Positions 9,186 to 17,384 of a DNA stretch of 64,000 nucleotides are shown here, piece after piece. The number at the start of each line of letters is the position of its first letter. Position 1 is the first letter of the stretch. Source of the stretch: Chitinophagales bacterium (lineage in GTDB: Bacteria; Bacteroidota; Bacteroidia; Chitinophagales; JADIYW01); NCBI GenBank assembly GCA_023957235.1, contig JAMLHI010000004.1:325422-389421 (forward strand), written 5' to 3'. A model generated the notes under the pieces. The model worked only from the letters and a program-made list of their open reading frames with translations, ran no database searches and had not been told where the DNA came from. A program made the translations under genes and the position numbers.

Positions 9186-10118
9186 TTATTCAGCTTTCTT
9201 CTTTACGTTATCTTTTAGAGCTTGAGTTTCTTCTTTCACTGCTTTAACAACTTCTTCTGCTTTTTTAGTTGCAGAATCTTTTACTTTGGTTGCTTTCTTC
9301 TTAGCAGTTTCTTTGATTTCTTTAGCTTCTTTAACAATTTCATTCACAGCTGAATCAGTATTCTTTGCCACTTTAGCTTTAGTCTCTTTAGCAATTTTTA
9401 TTGTTTTAGTAGTTTCTGCTTTTATAGTTTCATCTACTATTGCAATTGTTTCTTTAGCAGTTGCTTTAGTCGTTTTTGCTACTTCTTTAGCTGCTACCTC
9501 TACTTTATTACTTGCTTTTTTAACACCTTCTTTTGTTGTATTAGAAATATCTTTAACAACACTCTCAGCTTTTTCTAAAGTATCTTTTGCTACTTCTTCA
9601 GTTGATTTTTTAGCTTCTTTAGCAACAGCTTCTACTTTAGCAACGTTTTCTTTAACTGTGTTTGTAGTTGTTTCAACTACCTCTTTAGCAGCTGTTTCTA
9701 CATTTTTAGCAACAGTCTTAGCTTTTTGTTCAACGTTTTCTAAAGTTTCTTTGAGTTTGTCAGATGCTGTATTGGCTGTATCTTCTACTTTTTGTACAGT
9801 TTCTTTTACAATTTCTTCGGCATTGCCTAATTGTTCATGAATGAAAGCAAATGCTTTGTCTGCTCTTACTTTTAATTCATCAACAAAATTTTCAGCTTCT
9901 GCCAAAACATTAGCTTTAATGGAGTCTAAATCAACAATCCCTTGAAATCTTTCTTTGATTTTGTCTTGATAATCTTTTAAATTTTCTCTTTGACCAACAA
10001 CTTGTGTTTTTAAATCGGCAGAGATATTATCAATATTAGCTTTTAATTCTTCAATTTTTAGATTATACTCTAAAGTGAGTTTTTCAAAAGCTTCTTTAAA
10101 TTTATTTCCTTTTTCCAT
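9186..10118 (-). CDS. LEA-like / apolipoprotein-like helical protein, Lys-Ala-Glu-Thr rich
   Basis: 310 aa with two parts. Residues 1-100 are an ordinary coiled coil (EKGNKFKEAFEKLTLEYNLK, then repeated charged heptads). Residues about 100-310 are low-complexity 11-residue-like amphipathic repeats made almost only of K, A, E, T, V and D (for example ETAAKEVVETTTNTVKEN). The composition resembles group 3 LEA proteins, desiccation or stress-protective apolipoprotein-like proteins, and the Lys/Ala tails of bacterial histone-H1-like proteins. There is no signal peptide. A binding partner cannot be named. It has its own promoter with an overlapping inverted repeat and its own terminator, and lies beside lon. 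Confidence 0.8.
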   Translation of the reverse strand: MEKGNKFKEAFEKLTLEYNLKIEELKANIDNISADLKTQVVGQRENLKDYQDKIKERFQGIVDLDSIKANVLAEAENFVDELKVRADKAFAFIHEQLGNAEEIVKETVQKVEDTANTASDKLKETLENVEQKAKTVAKNVETAAKEVVETTTNTVKENVAKVEAVAKEAKKSTEEVAKDTLEKAESVVKDISNTTKEGVKKASNKVEVAAKEVAKTTKATAKETIAIVDETIKAETTKTIKIAKETKAKVAKNTDSAVNEIVKEAKEIKETAKKKATKVKDSATKKAEEVVKAVKEETQALKDNVKKKAE

Positions 10119-10152
10119 AACGCTTAGTTTTAATTTTAGTGGAATGTTTATG

Positions 10153-10173
10153 CAAAGATATAGCTTCTATATC
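10153..10173 (-). promoter_or_regulatory. -7 box with overlapping inverted repeat, LEA-like gene
   Basis: The minus-strand -7 box TATCTTTG occupies 10153-10160. A perfect inverted repeat GATATAG-CTT-CTATATC spans 10157-10173 and overlaps its upstream edge, a position where a bound regulator would block or modulate polymerase. The predicted leader is about 29 nt. No clear -33 TTTG was found at the expected distance. Confidence 0.5.
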
Positions 10174-10286
10174 TGTTAGTATTTAAGGGAGTATTAAGAA
10201 AATACGATATAAAAGTATATTGTAAATTAAGAGAGTATGTATATTGTATAATCACCTATAGCAAATGAATCCCTTTTGGCTTGAAT

Positions 10287-10320
10287 AAAAAAAGGAGATT
10301 GTTTATTCATCAATCTCCTT
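10287..10320 (-). terminator. Rho-independent terminator of the 101-aa gene
   Basis: Minus-strand stem AAGGAGATTG/CAATCTCCTT (10 bp) with a 9-nt loop followed by a run of T. It lies 24 nt past the stop of the 101-aa gene. Confidence 0.9.
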
Positions 10321-10343
10321 ATATCAATTTTAGTAGTATTTGT

Positions 10344-10649
10344 CTATTTAGCTTTTTCTATAGCGTGTTTTACAGAATCAAGCATTTTGATAACTGCAGT
10401 TTGTAATTCTACTGTTACTTTTTTAATTTGAGGTTTGAAATCTTTTTTCAACAAATTGCCATTTTGAAATTCTGCACTAATTGTTTGGAGTTGTGCTTTT
10501 GCTTGACCCAGTAACACTTGTGAGTTAGAAGCTAATTGTTCTATTGTTTCAGGGAGAACTTTAATGTCATTTTTGACACTTTCGACTTGAATTTTTACGT
10601 CAGAAATAAATAAGTCCCAATTTTTTTTGAAAGATTCTAAATTCGCCAT
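10344..10649 (-). CDS. Small all-helical hypothetical protein
   Basis: 101 aa, no signal peptide, cysteine-free, predicted to be almost wholly helical (for example LPETIEQLASNSQVLLGQAK). The opening FKKNWDLFISDVKIQVESVK and the regular hydrophobic spacing suggest a coiled-coil or phasin-like bundle. I do not recognise a family. It is flanked by the LEA-like gene and lon on the same strand but has its own -7 box (10666-10673) and terminator, so it is probably separately transcribed. A phasin-like or stress-protein role is only a guess from composition and context. Confidence 0.65.
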   Translation of the reverse strand: MANLESFKKNWDLFISDVKIQVESVKNDIKVLPETIEQLASNSQVLLGQAKAQLQTISAEFQNGNLLKKDFKPQIKKVTVELQTAVIKMLDSVKHAIEKAK

Positions 10650-10665
10650 AGCTTTGAATTTGAAG

Positions 10666-10673
10666 CAAAATTA
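10666..10673 (-). promoter_or_regulatory. -7 box of the 101-aa gene
   Basis: Minus-strand TAATTTTG matches TAnnTTTG, 16 nt before the ATG at 10649. The -33 element is not obvious. Confidence 0.45.
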
Positions 10674-10733
10674 AGATAAAATTGTTTTATTCGAGTTAAT
10701 AATATGTTATTGAATCTTGTTATTTGTGTATAT

Positions 10734-13193
10734 CTAATTTTTTATCTTGATACTATCTACTGACTTAAATTGTATTGGGTTTTTAATTGTATCTTTTTCT
10801 AATGCCAATTCTAAGACTTCATTCACTGTTTTTACATAATGAAATTTCAATCCTTTAAGAAAATCTGAATTGATTTCTTCAATATCTCTTTGGTTTTCAT
10901 GACACAAGATAATTTCTTTAAGTCCAGCTCTCTTTGCAGCCAATACTTTTTCTTTGATTCCTCCGACAGGGAGGACAGCTCCTCTAAGAGTTATCTCTCC
11001 TGACATTGCAATATATGGCTTGATTTTTCTCTGTGTATAGATGGAAGTCATTGCCGTAATCATTGCTATTCCTGCAGAAGGTCCATCTTTGGGTGTAGCT
11101 CCTTCAGGAAGGTGCAAATGAAGACTCCATTCGTTAAATGCTTCTATAGGTATTTCAAGCCTATCCATATTAGATTTTATCCAAGTATGTGCTGTGGTAA
11201 TGGATTCTTTCATCACATTGCCTAGATTGCCAGTTGTTGTAATACCACCTTTGCCTTTTGAAAGTGAAGATTCTATAAATAGGATAGTGCCACCTACACT
11301 CGTCCATGCTAGCCCTATTGATACGCCTACAGGAAGATTGGATGTATATTCATCAGAATTATATTTAGGTTTACCTAATATTTTTTCCAAATCTGTTTCT
11401 AGAATTGTAGGATTGTATTCCTCTTCCATGGCAACATTTTTAGCAATATATCTCATTATAGATGCGATATTTCTATCCAATTCTCTAACTCCTGATTCTC
11501 TTGTGTAGTCTTCAATTAATTTTTGAATTGTTTTTTTGCCAATTTTGACTTGGTCTTTTTTAAGACCATGAGCAGTTTTTTGTTTGTCAATCAGATGCTT
11601 GATAGCAATCTCAGTTTTTTCCTCAATACTATAACCATTGATATAGATAATTTCCATTCTGTCTCTCAGCGCAGATGGAATAGTGTTTAATGAGTTGGCA
11701 GTTGCAATGAACATTACTTTGGACAAATCATAATCTAATTCTAGAAAGTTATCGTAGAAAGTATTGTTTTGCTCTGGATCTAAAACTTCCAATAAAGCAC
11801 TTGAAGGGTCTCCTCTGTGGTCAGCACCGATTTTGTCGATTTCATCTAGAACAAATACTGGATTGGAGGATTGTACTTTTTTAAGATTTTGAATGATACG
11901 CCCAGGCATGGCTCCAATATATGTCTTTCTATGTCCTCGAATTTCTGACTCATCGTGTACTCCTCCTAAAGACATCCGTATATATTGACGACCCAATGCT
12001 TTGGAAATGGATTTTCCTAAAGATGTTTTTCCCACTCCCGGAGGTCCTACAAAACACAGAATAGGTGATTTTAAATCTCCTTTTAATTTGAGCACTGCAA
12101 GGTATTCTAAAATTCGATTTTTGACTTTATCTAGACCATAATGTTCTGTTTCCAAAATCCTATTGGCATTCTTTAAATTAAAGTTGTCTATTGTGATTTC
12201 GTCCCATGGCAATTCTACTAAAGTATCCAACCAGTTGAGTATGACTGAATATTCTGCTGCAGCAGGATTAATACGCTGCAATTTTGTCAATTCTTTGTCA
12301 AATGCCTCTTGAATGGTTTTTGACCACTTTTTTTGTTTAGATTTTTCTTTTAAACGATTTATTTCCTGAGTCATTGAATCTCCACCCAACTCTTCCTGAA
12401 TGGATTTGATTTGTTGATGTAAGAAGTAATCTCTTTGTTGCTTATCTATATCTTGACGAACTTTATCTTGGATACTTACTTTAAGTTCAAGTAATTGAAG
12501 TTCATTGTTGAGGTGTTCTAAAACTTTTTGAACTCTCTTTTTAATTTCATTGATTTCAAGAATTTCTTGCTTTTGGATGGTGTCCACATTTAAATTAGAG
12601 GCAATGAAATGTGTGAGAAATTTTATTCTGTTGATATTATTAAGTACAATTTTGGATTCATTAGGAATTTGTGGTGATAATTCAATGATTTTTGAAGCCA
12701 ATTCTTTCATTGTGACAATGAAGGCTTTTGACTCTTGCTTTTCAATCACATCTTCTTCTTCTAAATGAATGATTTTTCCTTCTAGATAGGGTTCACTTAC
12801 GGTGATAGTTTCAAGTTGAAATCTACTGATACCTTGGATAATGATAGTGTTTCCTCCTCCAGGCATTTTGAGGATTTTTAATACACGAGCTAATGTACCT
12901 ATTGGGTATAAATCATCTGATTCAGGTTCTTCTACCTGCATATCTTTTTGGGCTAATACTCCAATGATTTTTTGAGCCTTATATGCTTTTTTTATGGCTT
13001 TAATAGATTTTTCTCTCCCAACAGAAATAGGAATGACTACTCCTGGAAATAATACATTATTTCTTAAAGGAAGGATAGGTAGATTATCGGGGATTTCTTC
13101 TTTATTAAACTCATCATCCTCATCAATAGACAACATGGGTATCATTTCTATCTCTTCTTCAAACTCTTGGAAATTCAAATCTTTTATCATCAT
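10734..13193 (-). CDS. lon: ATP-dependent protease La (Lon)
   Basis: 819 aa. The N-terminal substrate-binding domain begins around LPILPLRNNVLFPGVVIPIS. The AAA+ module has Walker A GPPGVGKTSLG, Walker B VFVLDEIDKIG and the conserved DPSSALLEVLDPEQN. The C-terminal protease domain has the catalytic dyad Ser706 (PKDGPSAGIAM) and Lys749 (GGIKEKV). It degrades misfolded and regulatory proteins in the cytoplasm. Two consecutive Met codons open the frame; either could initiate. The intergenic region upstream contains TACACTTTG, a promoter-like box with one extra spacer base, 17 nt from a TTTG. Confidence 0.98.
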   Translation of the reverse strand: MMIKDLNFQEFEEEIEMIPMLSIDEDDEFNKEEIPDNLPILPLRNNVLFPGVVIPISVGREKSIKAIKKAYKAQKIIGVLAQKDMQVEEPESDDLYPIGTLARVLKILKMPGGGNTIIIQGISRFQLETITVSEPYLEGKIIHLEEEDVIEKQESKAFIVTMKELASKIIELSPQIPNESKIVLNNINRIKFLTHFIASNLNVDTIQKQEILEINEIKKRVQKVLEHLNNELQLLELKVSIQDKVRQDIDKQQRDYFLHQQIKSIQEELGGDSMTQEINRLKEKSKQKKWSKTIQEAFDKELTKLQRINPAAAEYSVILNWLDTLVELPWDEITIDNFNLKNANRILETEHYGLDKVKNRILEYLAVLKLKGDLKSPILCFVGPPGVGKTSLGKSISKALGRQYIRMSLGGVHDESEIRGHRKTYIGAMPGRIIQNLKKVQSSNPVFVLDEIDKIGADHRGDPSSALLEVLDPEQNNTFYDNFLELDYDLSKVMFIATANSLNTIPSALRDRMEIIYINGYSIEEKTEIAIKHLIDKQKTAHGLKKDQVKIGKKTIQKLIEDYTRESGVRELDRNIASIMRYIAKNVAMEEEYNPTILETDLEKILGKPKYNSDEYTSNLPVGVSIGLAWTSVGGTILFIESSLSKGKGGITTTGNLGNVMKESITTAHTWIKSNMDRLEIPIEAFNEWSLHLHLPEGATPKDGPSAGIAMITAMTSIYTQRKIKPYIAMSGEITLRGAVLPVGGIKEKVLAAKRAGLKEIILCHENQRDIEEINSDFLKGLKFHYVKTVNEVLELALEKDTIKNPIQFKSVDSIKIKN

Positions 13194-13436
13194 AATCTAT
13201 TTACAGACAATTTGTCTAATTTTTTTATTCTACCTATGTATTCAAGGAATATGCCATCTTTGAATAAATGACAAAGTGTATTTTTTTTGCTAAGAATCAA
13301 AATATTTTCTGTCATTTTGTATGTATTTTTAAAAATGTAAACCATTTTTTCTGTAAAAATTATCAAAAGCCAGATTGATTAAATATATTTCTCCCAAATT
13401 GTTTGCTTTAATAACCTTTCTTTAAAAAATAAAAGC

Positions 13437-14000
13437 TTAAAAAAATGTAGTCTGAAGATAAGCTTGTTCTAATTCTAACAATTTCTTTTTGGCATTTAAT
13501 CCTCCAGCATAGCCCACAAGGGCTCCATTGTTTCCTATTACTCTATGACAGGGAACGATAATGGAAATAGCATTGGCACCATTGGCACTAGCAACTGCTC
13601 GAATTGCATTTTCACTCTTGAGTCTCCTCGATAATTCAATATAAGATATGGTCTTCCCATAAGGTATATTTAATAATTCATTCCATACCTTTTTTTGGAA
13701 ATCAGTACCTGCCAAAAGCAAAGGTATATCAAATGTGATACGATTTTTTTGAAAGTATTCGTCTAATTGAGTACTTACATTTTGGAGAAAATCAGTATTT
13801 TTTTCTTGAAATTCAGCATTTATCTTTTTTCTCAATCTATCACGAATTTGTTCATGCATCTTCCTATGAAGCCAATCACAATAACATAACTTTTGATTAT
13901 ATTCACCTAGAATGATGACACCAAAGGGTGTTTTGTATTCTACAGTATAAATAAAGTGATTGGATAGAATTGTATTCATATTGGTATAAAAAGGTTTCAA
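13437..14000 (-). CDS. ogt: Methylated-DNA--[protein]-cysteine S-methyltransferase
   Basis: 187 aa. The C-terminal domain carries the alkyl-acceptor motif IIVPCHRVIG with Cys151, preceded by FQKKVWNELLNIPYGKTISY (helix-turn-helix minor-groove binder) and followed by GYAGGLNAKKKLLELE. It removes O6-methyl groups from guanine by irreversible transfer to the cysteine. The N-terminal domain is short and has no Ada-type Zn cysteines or AraC domain, so it is Ogt-like rather than Ada. It stands between lon and pdxH on the same strand, with about 65 nt to the pdxH stop and no visible terminator. Confidence 0.93.
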   Translation of the reverse strand: MKPFYTNMNTILSNHFIYTVEYKTPFGVIILGEYNQKLCYCDWLHRKMHEQIRDRLRKKINAEFQEKNTDFLQNVSTQLDEYFQKNRITFDIPLLLAGTDFQKKVWNELLNIPYGKTISYIELSRRLKSENAIRAVASANGANAISIIVPCHRVIGNNGALVGYAGGLNAKKKLLELEQAYLQTTFF

Positions 14001-14064
14001 ATGCTTTTTGGCCCCGATATATCATCAGGTCGAAATATTAGAAAACTATTTTTTAATCAATTGA

Positions 14065-14706
14065 TTAGGGTGCAAGTCTTCTTCTAGTCCAAATGCTATC
14101 TTCTAAAAGATATTCAACTCTGTCATGCATTCTATTTGGGCGACCTTGCCAAAATTCTATCAACTGAGGTTCAATGGCATATCCTCCCCAATTGTCAGAC
14201 AAAGGGATGATTGCTGTATTTTTAAATTTCTCCTCAAGTTTCCCGTAGTTCTCTATCAACGCATTTTTAGTAGTAGCTTGACTTTGATGTGAGGCTAATG
14301 CCCCAATTTGACTTCCTCTCGGACGACTGTGAAAGTATTCTTCACTCTCTGACTTGCTGATTTTGTGAGCAATACCTTCAATTCTTACCTGCCTTTCAAG
14401 TTCTTTCCACCAAAACAATAATGCTACATGGGAGTTTTTTTCGATTTGCAATCCTTTTTTTCCATCATAATGTGTGAAAAAGATAAAATGACCATCCTTG
14501 ATTTCTTTTAATAATACCATACGTGAAGAAGGCCTATTTTGATAATCTACAGTGCTGATAGCCATTGCATTTGCATCAAAGGAGATACATTCTATTGCTT
14601 CATTCATCCATTGTTCGAAAAGAACCATAGGCGATTCTGGACAAGATTGTTCTTCTAGTTCCTTAATCCCATATTTTACTCTTAAATCTGCCAACTTTTT
14701 ACTCAT
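14065..14706 (-). CDS. pdxH: Pyridoxamine 5'-phosphate oxidase
   Basis: FMN-dependent oxidase that makes pyridoxal 5'-phosphate from PNP or PMP. Start taken at ATG 14706 (MSKKLADLRVKYGIKELEEQ), giving 213 aa, the usual length. An in-frame Met at 14733 overlaps the -7 box at 14731-14738 and would lie upstream of the likely transcript start. Motifs: RMVLLKEIKDGHFIFFTHYD (FMN binding), HVALLFWWKELERQVRIEG, HSRPRGSQIGALAS, and the C-terminal FWQGRPNRMHDR...W.RRRLAP signature, complete to the last residue. Confidence 0.97.
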   Translation of the reverse strand: MSKKLADLRVKYGIKELEEQSCPESPMVLFEQWMNEAIECISFDANAMAISTVDYQNRPSSRMVLLKEIKDGHFIFFTHYDGKKGLQIEKNSHVALLFWWKELERQVRIEGIAHKISKSESEEYFHSRPRGSQIGALASHQSQATTKNALIENYGKLEEKFKNTAIIPLSDNWGGYAIEPQLIEFWQGRPNRMHDRVEYLLEDSIWTRRRLAP

Positions 14707-14730
14707 GATATATTGTGGTTGATATGTAAG

Positions 14731-14738
14731 CAAATATA
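14731..14738 (-). promoter_or_regulatory. -7 box of pdxH
   Basis: Minus-strand TATATTTG, 24 nt before the ATG at 14706. It overlaps the alternative upstream Met codon and so argues against that start. Confidence 0.5.
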
Positions 14739-14942
14739 TATCTTTCTATAATGTGCATATTGAAATTGGTAGTTAAATCATTGTTTAGAAATTTGTATTA
14801 TTCTCTCATCTATATAGGTGTTTGATACTTGAATTCAGTTTCCCTTTTCTGATTGAGTTATGGATATCAAGTTAATCTCGCAGAATGCAAAATCTGTTTA
14901 ACCCTAATTCTTCTTTTGTATATTGTGCTCAAATAGTTTGGG

Positions 14943-15611
14943 ATGTTACTTTCTAAGGATTTAGATTTTTTTCTGGAATTAAAAGCTAATAATCATCGTG
15001 AATGGTTTGCAGATAATAAATATCGCTATGATGAAATAGTGAGCAGAACTCAGTCCTTGGCAGAAAGATGGATAGTTGCCTTAGGAAGGTTTGATGAATC
15101 TATCTTGAGCAATGATCCTAAAAAATCTATTTTTAGGATATACCGAGATGTGCGATTTTCTAAAAATAAAACACCATATAAAACTCATATCGGACTTGCA
15201 ATAGGTAAAGAGGGACGTTCTTCAAAATGGGCAGGCTGGTATTTACATATCGAGCCAGGTGCTAGTTTTTTAGCAGCAGGAAAGTGGGCTCCAGATAATG
15301 ATGAATTAAAGGCTATTAGGCAAGAAATTGATTATAATTTGGAGGAATTTTTTAAAATCATTCAAAATGAGCAGGTAAAAATCAATTTTGGAGGTTTAGA
15401 TACGGAACATTCTTTAAAAAATGCTCCTAAAGATTATCCTTATGACCATCCTGCTATTAAAATTTTAAAGTTGAAAAGTTTCCTTTTTGCTAAAAATTAT
15501 ACAGATAAGGAGGTATTATCAGAAGGATTTATTTCTCAATTGATAGCTGATTCTGAATTATTGATACCTTTTGTCAAATTTTTAAATAGAGCATTGGAAG
15601 ATACTGTCTAA
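14943..15611 (+). CDS. DUF2461 (TIGR02453) family protein
   Basis: 222 aa. Typical family signature: FFLELKANNHREWFADNKYR at residues about 8-27, then IFRIYRDVRFSKNKTPYKTH, GWYLHIEPGASFLAAGKWAP and the terminal FAKNYTDKEV. The function of the family is unknown; it is widespread in Bacteroidota and also found in fungi. Soluble, no signal peptide. Its 3' end overlaps the 3' end of rpiB by 4 bp (convergent). Confidence 0.9.
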   Translation: MLLSKDLDFFLELKANNHREWFADNKYRYDEIVSRTQSLAERWIVALGRFDESILSNDPKKSIFRIYRDVRFSKNKTPYKTHIGLAIGKEGRSSKWAGWYLHIEPGASFLAAGKWAPDNDELKAIRQEIDYNLEEFFKIIQNEQVKINFGGLDTEHSLKNAPKDYPYDHPAIKILKLKSFLFAKNYTDKEVLSEGFISQLIADSELLIPFVKFLNRALEDTV

Positions 15612-16051
15612 CAACAAGCTATCTTATTAACTCTATTCTGGTGTCTTCCCCCTTCAAAATCAGTTGACAAAAATGTATTGACGATTTCTTTGGCATGCTC
15701 AAGGGTAATAAATCTAGCAGGAATACAGACGATATTAGCATCGTTATGTTGCCTAGCTAATAAGGATATTTCATTGTCCCAACATAATGCTGCTCTGATT
15801 TTTTGATGTTTATTAGCTGTCATTGCGACACCATTTGCACTTCCACAGATTAATATTCCGAATTCACAATGCCCATCTTCAATATATTTACAGGCAGGGT
15901 GGACATAATCTGGATAATCTACTGAGTCTTTGCTGTAAGTGCCAAAATCTGTTACTTCTATATTTAATTCTTGCAAATAAAGAATAAGTGAAGATTTGAA
16001 TTCAAATCCTGCATGGTCTGCACCTATTGCGATTGTCTTAGGAAACTGCAT
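15608..16051 (-). CDS. rpiB: Ribose 5-phosphate isomerase B
   Basis: 147 aa, RpiB/LacAB family: IAIGADHAGFEFKSSL at the N-terminus, VTDFGTYSKDSVDYPDYVHP, then GILICGSANGVAMTANKH (phosphate-binding loop with the active-site Cys region) and RAALCWDN. It interconverts ribose 5-phosphate and ribulose 5-phosphate. The promoter has both boxes and its -7 box ends 4 nt before the ATG, so the mRNA is probably leaderless. It is divergent from the flavodoxin-like gene and convergent with the DUF2461 gene. Confidence 0.95.
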   Translation of the reverse strand: MQFPKTIAIGADHAGFEFKSSLILYLQELNIEVTDFGTYSKDSVDYPDYVHPACKYIEDGHCEFGILICGSANGVAMTANKHQKIRAALCWDNEISLLARQHNDANIVCIPARFITLEHAKEIVNTFLSTDFEGGRHQNRVNKIACC

Positions 16052-16055
16052 GATT

Positions 16056-16088
16056 CAAATTTATGAAATTACTGAATAGGATATCAAA
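16056..16088 (-). promoter_or_regulatory. rpiB promoter (TTTG-N21-TAAATTTG)
   Basis: On the minus strand the -33 TTTG (16085-16088) and -7 TAAATTTG (16056-16063) are separated by 21 nt, a good fit to the Bacteroidota primary sigma consensus. The ATG starts 4 nt after the -7 box. Confidence 0.65.
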
Positions 16089-16218
16089 TATTTTACAAAA
16101 ATCACGAAAGAATAATCTGAACTTATAAATGCTGAATCCATCAATTATTGTGAAAAATGAATGAATATTTAATAGAAGATGATGAAATATATAATTGTTG
16201 AATTTTTACAAAATTAAA

Positions 16219-16250
16219 TTTGGATAAATTTGTCTTATTTCTAAGTTTTG
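16219..16250 (+). promoter_or_regulatory. Promoter of the flavodoxin-like gene
   Basis: TTTG at 16219-16222, 19 nt, then TAAGTTTTG at 16242-16250 (one spacer base longer than TAnnTTTG). The ATG at 16255 begins 4 nt downstream, implying a leaderless transcript. Confidence 0.5.
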
Positions 16251-16254
16251 CATT

Positions 16255-16710
16255 ATGAATCATATTTTAATCATTTATCACTCCCAAAAGGGGCATACAG
16301 AAAAGCTTGTAGATGCTTGTTATCAAGGTATTTTGTTGGAAAGCAATGTACAAGTCAGAATGAAGAAGGCTTTGGATGCAACATTGGAAGATATTTTATG
16401 GGCAAATGGTGTTGTTATTGCGACACCTGAATATTTTGGAAACATGAGTGGGGCTGTGAAAGATTTCTTTGACAAGACATATTATCCTGCTAGAGGTCAG
16501 AATGTCAATATCCCTTATGTGCTGATTATCTCTTGCGATAATGATGGATCTGGTGCTGAACGCAACGTACAATCGATAGCTTCGAGTTATACATTACGTA
16601 AATCTTTAGAAACATTAAATGTAAAGACTAATGCATTTGAAGAGGGATTGGAACAAGCAAAAGTTCTAGGCCAGACATTTGCAGCAGGATTAGATATGGG
16701 GATTTTTTAG
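16255..16710 (+). CDS. Flavodoxin-like NAD(P)H-dependent oxidoreductase
   Basis: 151 aa with a flavodoxin fold: the FMN phosphate loop IIYHSQKGHTEKLVDA at residues 6-21 and the isoalloxazine loop VVIATPEYFGNMSGAVKDFF near 54-73. This resembles WrbA/NAD(P)H-dependent FMN reductase proteins, though it is shorter than WrbA (about 200 aa). Likely a cytoplasmic FMN-binding reductase; substrate unknown. It is divergent from rpiB and its last 4 bp overlap the end of the convergent lolA gene. An overlapping short frame starting 7 nt earlier is a shadow. Confidence 0.85.
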   Translation: MNHILIIYHSQKGHTEKLVDACYQGILLESNVQVRMKKALDATLEDILWANGVVIATPEYFGNMSGAVKDFFDKTYYPARGQNVNIPYVLIISCDNDGSGAERNVQSIASSYTLRKSLETLNVKTNAFEEGLEQAKVLGQTFAAGLDMGIF

Positions 16711-17375
16711 AATCTCAAATCTTCAATTCGCACTCCTGGATAGAGGTTCTTTTCAAAATTGAATACTGAATCTTCCAATTTTACATTGTTGTTGACAGAC
16801 AATATAGTATAGGTATAACGATATCCGTTTTTATCAAATATTTTAATTCTGCTTAAGATATTTGTCTGCTTATTGATCCATAGCCTGACTTTGAAATAAG
16901 ATCTATTCTTGTCTTTAGGAGTTAAATCTATCACATTACAACTTTGTCCATTTACCACCTCATCTTGTATTTTGATATAGTAAAAGTCTTTTTGGTAGAT
17001 GTTAAACATATTTGAAGGGCTGATGTCTGATGGATCTGGTTCATAGTCATTCACCTGCACCTCATTCACATCTTTCAGATATGTCCAAACAGATTTCTCA
17101 TTGCAATAAATTTCTTGTTCGCTTAATTTAATTTTGAATTTATTCCCCTTTAAAAATATTTCTCCGTTTTTGATGCTAGTCTTACTAGCAGGAGTTTCTA
17201 TTTCTTGTTTGAATTTTGCGTGGATACCTATGCTCTGTTTATAAATCTCACTGGCTTTGTCCATGACCAACTTAGCTTTAGGGTCATTCATTGACGCAGA
17301 GGACTGTTCTGTTTTTGCAAAAGTATTTGTGATAAAAAAGATAAAACAAGTATATAGTGTAATTTTCTTCAGCAT
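16707..17375 (-). CDS. lolA: LolA-like outer-membrane lipoprotein carrier
   Basis: 222 aa with a signal peptide cut near TFA-KTE. The mature protein matches LolA: ASEIYKQSIGIHAKFKQEIE, GEIFLKGNKFKIKL, SVWTYLKDVNEVQVNDYEPD (residues about 105-125), and KVRLWINKQTNILSRIKIFD. LolA is a periplasmic chaperone that ferries lipoproteins from the inner to the outer membrane; Bacteroidota have no recognised LolB. It lies 9 nt after ftsK on the same strand, a pairing I know from other Bacteroidota genomes, so the two are surely co-transcribed. Confidence 0.9.
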   Translation of the reverse strand: MLKKITLYTCFIFFITNTFAKTEQSSASMNDPKAKLVMDKASEIYKQSIGIHAKFKQEIETPASKTSIKNGEIFLKGNKFKIKLSEQEIYCNEKSVWTYLKDVNEVQVNDYEPDPSDISPSNMFNIYQKDFYYIKIQDEVVNGQSCNVIDLTPKDKNRSYFKVRLWINKQTNILSRIKIFDKNGYRYTYTILSVNNNVKLEDSVFNFEKNLYPGVRIEDLRF

Positions 17376-17384
17376 ATCAAATAA

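Noticed and set aside
9286-9840. 184-aa plus-strand frame antisense to the LEA-like gene
   Set aside because: It is made open by the repetitive Lys/Ala/Glu codons of the minus-strand gene; the translated protein is low-complexity Ser/Ala/Leu/Val with no known family and no own signals.
14760-14942. Possible tRNA between pdxH and the DUF2461 gene
   Set aside because: Sequences such as TTGAATTC look like T-arm remnants but no acceptor stem or cloverleaf could be folded. I also saw no convincing tRNA elsewhere in the window.
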